In this document: positions 48,101 through 57,100 of the stretch, in pieces
How the letters are laid out: each line of letters begins with the position of its first letter
Position numbering within the stretch: the first letter of the stretch is position 1
Assembly (NCBI GenBank): GCA_029204225.1
Contig: CM055109.1
Span: forward strand, 18,923,783 to 18,987,782
Origin: Diphasiastrum complanatum
Lineage: Eukaryota > Streptophyta > Lycopodiopsida > Lycopodiales > Lycopodiaceae
DNA: 64,000 nt
Reading direction: 5' to 3'
Made by a program: the position numbers and the translations under genes
The notes under the pieces: generated by a model
Database searches by the model: none
What the model was told of the DNA's origin: nothing
The model's input: only the letters and a program-made list of their open reading frames with translations

Positions 48101-51100
48101 TCATGGAAGGCTTTTGAGGAAGCTTTCCTACAAGAGTTCTTACTCGCCAACGAACTTGATAGGGCTTGGGAAGCCTGGGAGAGGTTAGTCTTGGACAAGT
48201 CTCTAACCCAGTACATCTCTTAGTATAGGGAATCCATCCTTGAGCTAAAAGCATAGACGACTATTAGAAAATTAGGGGCTTTGTTTATGGGCTCTGAGAT
48301 GAAGTACAAAGAAATTCACCCACTATCCTAGAATAGGTCATAAAGTTTGCCCAAATCTATGATGATTCAGTGGGCAGACGGAAGGCCAAACAACCTAGTT
48401 CTGAACAGCCTTCTCAGACAACTTTGCCATTTAAGAAAAAGTCTTTAAAAGAAAATTTGATAAGTCTAACCAGAATGAAGGTCCTCAGAAACACCCTACA
48501 GTAATCCAAATGTTAAAAACAGAAGACTATGAAAAAGCTAAGCAAGAACGGTTGTGTTTTGTCTGCATGGGTAAAGGGCACATAGTCAGACAATGTCCTA
48601 AAGGACCATTTCATACAAAGAAAAGAAAGTTAAGAAGCAAGTACACCTAGTTCATACTATGAGTTTTTCCACTGATTCAACGCCTACCAAAATAGAGGTG
48701 TTTTATGAAGATCATGAGCACCATTGCCAGTTAACCTCTGCTATGCTAGGGAGACCCTCCAGCTTTGGGCCTCACGACTTAGTACATATGCATGGAAAGA
48801 TTGGCAATCAGATGGTCACAGTAATGGTGGACGATGGGGCAACCCATAACTTCATCAATCACACCCTAGTCAAGAAACTAAAACTACCAGAAACACCTAG
48901 TCAGCATAGGTATATTATTTCTTTGGATAAGGGTCAGGACAAGAAAGTGTGGAAAACGATGGTCAATAGTCTAGGTCTGGAATTTCAGGGCTATCAGGAT
49001 AACCTAAATTTCTTGATCATGCATTTGTGTCGTACTGACCTAGTATTAGGGAGAGATTGGCTCTACAGCCTGGGGCCCCACTCTCCAAAGGAATTGTCAG
49101 GGTAATACCCTCAGTTTTCAAAAAAACGGTCGGGAGGTTTAGCTGCATGGGGAGCATGGAGGTCCCGATAGTCCTTTGGTGTGTAGCTCAGAGTTTCTCT
49201 AGCTTATGGAAGTTGATCAAAATGAGGTACTTTTCTGCGACTTGCAGTTTATTTTTAATGACTATTTCCAGTAATGTATTTAATAAAGCTGAAGATGTTC
49301 TGATAAATGAGGTTCATGATGTTTTTTCATATGATTTATCTAGTGGTTTGCCACCCATTAGGGAAGTAGATCATGCCATTAATTTAGTAACTAGTACAAA
49401 ACCCATAGCTAGGCCACCCTACCGGGAAAGTCAATCAAAAGATCATAATAACCAAACAATTAACGGAATATCTAAGTAACGGACATATTCAACCAAGCAA
49501 CAAGAGAGTTTTGATGCTCTCAAAACAACATTGGTTACAACACCAATACTGAAAGTCGTAGACCCAAATCAGCCTTTTGTGGTCGAAACAAATGCTAGTG
49601 ACTTTGCAATAGGTGCGAACCCACAACAATAGGGTTTAAACAAGAAAAAGTTGAAGCAACAAAAAACTTTTTAGAGGATCTAAACCAAATGGTAGAACAT
49701 TCTAAGCGTAGCATCAGGCAAGCCCAGGATCGAGCTAAGCATTATGCAGATCCACACAGACAGGATGTACAGTTCTCCCTTGGTGAGAAAGTCTTTCTTC
49801 GAGTCTCAGATGACTCTAAAACCCTCAAAATTGGAGTGTGTGCTAAGTTGTCTCCTAGGTATTGTGGTCCACTACCATTATTAGGAGGATAGGCGAAGTT
49901 TCCTATGAACTAGAACTCCCGACCAGTACTAAAGTCCATCTAGTTTTTCATGTCAGTCGGTTACAAAGCGCTTTAACTAGATCAGATAATCTAGGACAAT
50001 GTTCTAATTCCCCTCGAGGATTCTCAGCAACTTCCACATGAGCCAGAAAGTGTTCTCGATGTTAGGGACACATAGACTCGTCATACCCTATATCAAGAAT
50101 ATTTAATCAAGTGGAAGGATCAGCCAGTTGAGAATGTCACTTGGGAAAGAAGCAATATACTTCGACAGTTATATCCAGATTTTTTTCTTAGAGGACCAAG
50201 ACAATTCTTATGGGGGAGGGAGTGTTACGAGACCATAACATTACCGACCCAATTATCTGGGAACAACTAACCATCAAAGGGCAGAGGACAGTGTGAGTCA
50301 GGCATGCATGCATACCATGCAGTTGGTATGAGGGCCAGTAATGTGCATGCGGACACATGCGGACAGATGCAAACACATGCGGACGCATGCATGACAATAT
50401 GGGGCCATGCAATCCATAATAGATGGATTGGGACCCACATGCAACAGTTAACTAGTGCATGCAATGAGAACAATAGGTGTTGGTAGCAACTCCCACCTAC
50501 CGTTTCCATGCAAACTCACACTGGGCTAGGAGGGGAGTTCTATAAGAGAGTGCATTGGTTGGGTGGATCAGAATAGCTTTGCCTTCCTGTCATTATGTTG
50601 TTCCTAACTCTCTCTCTTCAATAATTGACATGATATCTCAATGTCATCCAAGCGCATGTGTTCTCTCCTCATCTTCTTCATGAAACCCAACACTAGTATT
50701 GTGCGTTTGTCGTATGAACATGCCCGCAAGGAAGCCAAAGGCAAGGGACTTATTAATCTTCTCTCTAAGATGAATGGAGAAGAAGATAATGTAGATCAAA
50801 GGGGATGTCTAATAGTCTAATAATCAAATTGGGACTAGCTAAATAGTAAAAACTGTTGTGAGGCTTGAGTACAAATTCTATGATTTTTTTCAAGTTTGCT
50901 AACAATAAAGCGGCACAAGTTTGAAGAAAAGTATAGGATGGCTATGAAACAATGGGATTGCTGCAACCACAAAAGAAAGAAAGTAAACTGTGAGATTCAT
51001 GGACAATGCATAGAAGCCTTTCTACTCAAAGATTTATGAACTAAAAAATCAACAAATAGCTCAATCCATGAATTTACAGTCAAGATTGTGTCAAACTTGG

Positions 51101-54100
51101 TCCTATTTTACAACTTCCCCATAATGTCATTATAGTCCAAAGCTAATAATGCTCCACTAAATAGAAACAATCTTGAAGTGTTATTCCTTTTTCGTTCTAA
51201 AAAAGAAAATTGTTTTTTCTTGTCCATTCAAAAAAAGCAGATTTTGTTGTCATGCACGAATAATGGAATCATACCAGGGGGGGGGGGGGGGGGGGGGGGT
51301 GTATTTTGTTGATGTGGTTATGAATTGAATCACAGATTTTAGCATCAATGAAGCATATAGATCATAAATGAGAAGCTTAATCTAATCCTTATACAAGAAT
51401 AGCTAAAGGTTGCTAATCACTACACACACACGCAACCATAGATGCTCAACAACAAGGTGACTACTAGATCTTTACCAAAGAGCACACAACACTCAACAAT
51501 CTTTCGATTGACAGAATAATAAGAGAGTACATCACAAAGAGATATAACTGCAAAGTCCTAATGCCCTACAGGCAACATCCTGGTAGTGATAACCTACTCA
51601 CGTTGATCATTTGTGAGTACATAGATGAGTTCCACTTCTCTTGATTGAATTTTATAATGTGATAGTGAACCTCTATGTCCTTAGTGTGAGCATAAAAAAT
51701 CGGGTACTTAGCAATTTGGATGCAACTTAGATTATCGCAATTGATTGGCATTGCATGCACTTGCACTTCTTGGCACTCCATAAGCAACCTGTGTAACCAA
51801 GTATTCTCACGTGTTGCATTTGTGGCCATCCTATACTCGGCTTTCGTAGATGATAATGCAACCATGGGTTGCTTTTTGCTTGCCCATGAGATCATTGTAG
51901 AGCCAAGAGTAAAAACATAACTAGATATAGATCTTTGCTTCTCTATATCACCTGCCCAATCAGCATCACAAAGTCCCTGAAGAGTAAAATCTCAGATTTG
52001 ACAGACTCAAGCCCATAATTAAATGTGCCTTCAAGCTATCTTGTAACTCTCTTAGCTGCATGCCAATGCGACTCTCTAGGATCTGACATGTACTGATTAA
52101 TTGCACCAAAAATAGATGAAATATCCAGCTTGGTGATCATAGCGTATATGAGACTTCCCGGTGATTTGGGGCATTGATTATGGTTTTTTTAATTTTTGCC
52201 AAATGTAATTACAAAATTGTAATGCATTGTGCTCCAAGCACGTAATTTCATAAAAAATGTCACATTTTTTTGGAAAATTGCTTTGTAGAACTTTGCAATG
52301 CAAGGAAAGTTTTCCTACCTATTTTGGCAGAACGTAGAAGTTCTCGTAATTGGAGTCGTGTTCCTCACTTCTCCCGGATGTAATCACTGTACATGGTTGC
52401 ATATGGCCAAAGTGCCATGGCCCCTTTGAAGCACTATTGTTGCTTCACGACAAAGCATGCATGGACAAATGGCCCCAAAACCAAATAATAAGTCAAGGGA
52501 TATATGGGATGGATCTACAATGTATTCCTTGGACTAAGTTTGTATGCATGCATAAACTAGTCAGTAATACATAGGCATATTGATGAGAATTGTATAGAGA
52601 CAATTTCTTGTTAGGTTATAGTGGTATCTCGTTGAGAATTGCTTATTGACCTAAGTGGATTTAGAATTAGATTGAATGTGATGTTTAAGTTGGGATCCCC
52701 ACCTAAACATTCAAATATTTTCTAAGATTGTTACAGCTAACTGAGTCAGGAGTGCTACTTCTGAGTTAGTTGTAATCAACAATATAACCTTACTTATAGA
52801 TATTGTTGTTGTATTGCTTATAAGTTGCAACCTTTATGAGTCTTTTTTGGATTCAAAGATTTTATGCGCATACAATAGATGAAAACTTTTGGTCTTAATC
52901 TTTTTCCGATTGCAAAAGAATTGAATGCTATCCCGGAAACTCAGACGGAGTTGGATAGTTGTTGGAAGCCAAAAGTCAGAACTTCTCGTAGGGAAGTTTT
53001 GGAGAATCTTAAGTTATTCTAGATTAAAATTTCAGAGTATTAGAATCTAGATGCATTCTAGATTAAATCCTAACTTTGGAATGACACTTGGTGTCATGTC
53101 TAAAATAAGGAATTTTTTGAGGATTACAATTCTTTTACAGGCATCGTAAGTGAGTTGGATAAGTCTGGAATTTTCCTTGTGGAAAGGACTTTTTATAGCA
53201 ACTCATATGTCAAGCATTTGATTTAGCTCAAGTATTTGTTGAGAGTCTGCTTAGACTTTATGGATTACAAAGTGACATTGTGAGCGATAGCGATCCGAGG
53301 TTCACCGGTCACTTTTGGTCGGTTGTATTCGCTAAACTAGAGACGACTCTGAGCTTGAGTTCTTCCGATCATCCCGAGATGGATGGTCAGACGAAAAGGA
53401 CAAATCAGGCGAGGGAACAAATGCTTTGAGCATATTTTTTCCCAGCAACAATCTCATTGGGAGAAGTATTTGCCCTTGATTGAGTTTGCCTATAATAAAG
53501 TATCGCGTTCTCTTATTATTGAGTATAGGATAAGGATCCGAGGAATTATTATTGACGAATCATAGTTCAGATTCTAGTTTATACTTGATCGTTTAAGAGC
53601 AGGTTAACGTGCGTAATCAAAAGATCAAATGCTATGTGCATATCATGAAAAAGATTGGATCCTCGGCTTACCAATTGGACCTCCCGGAAGGAACCCAAGT
53701 GCACCCGGCTTTTCATGTACGAAGAGTCTGCGTGAAGGGGAACATCTTGGTCCTGGAAACCAATTGGACCTGTTGGAAAAATCATCAGTTGTGAATTGGC
53801 TTGAACCCGAAAGGATTTTGGATACAAGTACTAAACGATTGAGGAATCATATAGTTTTCGAGCATTTGGTTCGAGGGACGTCAGTAGGCCTACCTTGACC
53901 TATAAGTTAATTATGATTGTGAGGGGTTTGGGGCCCTCATGTGCATATAGTCATAATTAATGGTTGGAGGCCTAAACTCATGATGGTGGATTATTATGGA
54001 TCTATCAGTGAGTCATAGGGGAACTGGATGATGTGGCCTAGATAGGCTGCATACGTGTCCAGTGAGGTGTCACAGTGCACTATTAATGGTGCATGGGCCT

Positions 54101-57100
54101 TGGAGGGTATAAGTATACCCATTGGGGCTCTCACTAGTGTATGCTTGATTGTGATGCTAGTAGCTATATGTTGCTGGTATGACTCCTCTATCCCTTTTGA
54201 GTGATTGATCCATAGCTTGGGGGCTAGATCCGTAAGATCTAGGTTTGGTTGGTTTGGTTTGTCCACCATTCGATTCCCTTGTGTTGCTTTGTTACGGCTT
54301 GCTTGGCTAGTGCATCGCTGGTAGGGGCTTTATAGCTTCAATTAGAAGCTTCTCAAAAACTGGCTTTTTCTCATAGAAAAAGTCGTTCTCTCTACATGCT
54401 TGACAAAAGATGGCCTATAACTTTCACCGAGGGCCCCCCACTCCCCATAAACTGGCACAGTGGTTTGTGAGCACTTCTCAGTCTTGTGGGAAAACTTTCA
54501 CTTTTTCCTTCTCAAAAAATTACTGACTTTGCACACTTGGTGCACTCACATCGCTCAATCTCTCCACAAACGACTTCACAACTGCTTTCTTCACGTCATT
54601 TACATACGGTTGAAGCTTTACTTCGGTTTGTTTGGTTGAGAAATGAGTGAATACAATTCACTCAAATTGCGATACCACTAATAGCTCAAAAACTGGTGTG
54701 ACCTGCCATTTTCTCAGTTTTCAGCTATTTTTTATCATGTCTGTTGTTGTGGTTAGCTCAAACTTGCCACTAAGCTCTCTAAAGAGCTTTTTACCACTCG
54801 ATTTTGTGCTCTGTAGCTCATGAACTGTCTTCACCACTGTTTCAAGCCAAGATCTCTGATTTCTTCTAAGGAGGGACTATATCACCTCAATAGGTAGCTC
54901 GTATTGTGCTCAACATAGCTCTGATACCATAATGAAGTTTTCTGATCATTACACAGACGCAACCGCAGATGCACATCAGCAAGGTGACTATAGGATCTTT
55001 TCCAAAGAGCACACAACACTCAACAATCTTCTGATTAACTAAATAATAAAAAAGCACATCACAAACATATATAATTGCAAAGTCCTAATGCCTTGAAGCA
55101 ATGTCCTGGTAGGTGCTAACCTACTCACATGGGCCATGTGGGCTTCCATAAAATCTAAGTAACATAAGTAACAACGAATAACGCTGAATAGAATTCTATG
55201 TACAGTGGGGCCAACTAGGCATCAGATGCCCATCAAGTTTCCTATAATGGCTAAGAAACATCACATAAGATCATACCCTAACCCTACAAACAATGAAAGG
55301 AGAAGACTAATGAGAGAGAGAGAGAGAGAGATCGTATGCTACCTAATGTCCCTTAGTGGAACCTTTTAGAGATTAGGACAACTTAGTGTACTTGGGTCTC
55401 ATAAGGACATGCCCTTAATGGTAATGGCCCAGTACCACCAATGGGTATACTAGTTAGGGGCTAGTCCTAGTATATAAATGACGTGTTTCAAGATGGTGGG
55501 TGTGTGCTTCAAATGCTAGCACTAGTGTGCGATTTAGTGTTATTGGATATTCAAAGTAGAAACGATGATAAGAAAGCAATAGTTAGAATGGAGGTGATTT
55601 GTTTGAAACAAGTGCTCTCTAGCTTCGACTTTTTCCTTGATGTCAATGACTGCTTTGTCGAAGGTCATGACAGGATTAGTAGGGTTCTGGTAGTCTGGAA
55701 AGATCTTGGTAGAGAACGTAGCAGGTAGCTGAGCTGCTTCTCTTGTGAGATTGCATGCTCTGTTTCAGCATTGTGTAATGACAAGAACAGGTTCTTCATC
55801 TTTCTGATGAAGCTAGTGAGATCCTTGCCATCCCGTCTCAGGTAGGTAAGTTGATCTTCTAGATGCATTGTTTGATTTCGTGACTTGGTCTGAAATCTGC
55901 TTGTGAGTGCATCCCACATCTCTCTAGCATTAGAGATTGATGCAAGGTCGAGGGTAATGTTGTCTTCGATGGAGGAGGAGATGACAACAACTACTTTGTT
56001 GTTCTTCTCCTTTCACTCTTGAAGTTCCTTGCATGTGCTGGCTGGCATCTCTTCGGTGCCGCCAACCCATGGCCATAATGCTTCTCTTCTGAATATGAGT
56101 GAATTCTTTACTTTCCAGGCCAAGAAATTTGACCCGATGGAGAGGACAAATCTGGATGAATAGGAAAGTACACAAAGAAGAATTCGGAGGTGAATTCTTT
56201 ACCTCATAGTTGGCTGTCAATGGGGATGCAGGGCAGGGGGAGACGTTTTCTTTAAATAAACAGGAAATATCCAACTACTCATAAAGTTGAAGTCTTTTTG
56301 AAATCCAAACTATATGATTCTATCTGATTTCAGCAAGAGAACGTCATCAAGTAGCACAATAAACTTGTATAAGCATAACTTTGGAAAGTATATTACAGAA
56401 GCAAAACCAGCATCTAGTACCTATGTGAATCCAATTTTCCTGAGATAGTTCCCTGCTTCTTAACTTATACTCGTAGAGTTTTTATACAAGCTGGAATACA
56501 AAGCTTTTGTAAGAAGGTAACTCTTTTGGATCTAAGGTCCAAAAAGATGTTGCTATCTCTCCTCTGGAAAAAAGATTTCTTCTATCAATCATGGCTACTT
56601 TGTCACTACTTTAAATTGGGAGATAAGTTTCCAAAAAGCTCTAAATTTGAAAGCTCAACCTACTTGTTACATTATTGATGTTAATGACTCAAGGACAAGC
56701 ATATGTTATGAGCTTTATGTATGTATCAAATAAACAGGTCATTCTGGTGCTCCAAGGAGTGCTGTAGTGGTCAAGGCCTCCTTTTCTCTCCTCAAGGTCA
56801 AGAGTTAAGCTTCAATCAGCCACACAAAATAGGAGAGCAAAGAAACTAAGCAGCCTATTTTGGGGACAACATCAAACTTAAGCTGAAAATTTGGATGAGG
56901 TCATGTTAGAGCCACTTTACAACCATATCCTCCCATTATTGATTTTGAATCAACGAAGCTACCAAGTATGACGTGGTTCACAGAAGATACAGTTTTGGGT
57001 TTTGGCTAATTATCTACATGGTGTGTCGATGATTATCAAAAGTGCCAGTGTCAATATTATAAATCACAAGTAGGAACAATGAATTGTTATGAACTCATGA

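Larger units (their letters stand above)
47485..50609 (+). mobile_element. chromovirus (Ty3/gypsy) with both LTRs, pol internally deleted
   Basis: LTRs at 47485-47831 and 50223-50609 begin tgttac(a/g)agacc and share gggctaggagggga(a/g)ttctataagag. The PBS is at 47833 (tggtatcaaagta) and the PPT gggggagggag at 50212-50222. Gag with zinc knuckle, protease, RT start, a scrap of RNase H, the integrase C-terminus and chromodomain remain. Most of RT, RNase H and the integrase core are lost between about 49480 and 49690. No matching TSD was seen. Sister of 10149-13605. Confidence 0.9.
51395..55130 (-). mobile_element. Ty1/copia element, minus strand, with nested Ty3 fragment
   Basis: Short LTRs (about 51400-51600 and 54930-55130) share gcaacc..agatgc, agagcacacaacactcaacaatct and gcaaagtcctaatgcc. 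The primer site is at 54918-54929 (inverse tggtatcagagc). The only copia coding left is RNase H at 51603-52160. The rest is replaced by plus-strand Ty3 sequence (53180-54310) and unassigned DNA. Confidence 0.8.
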
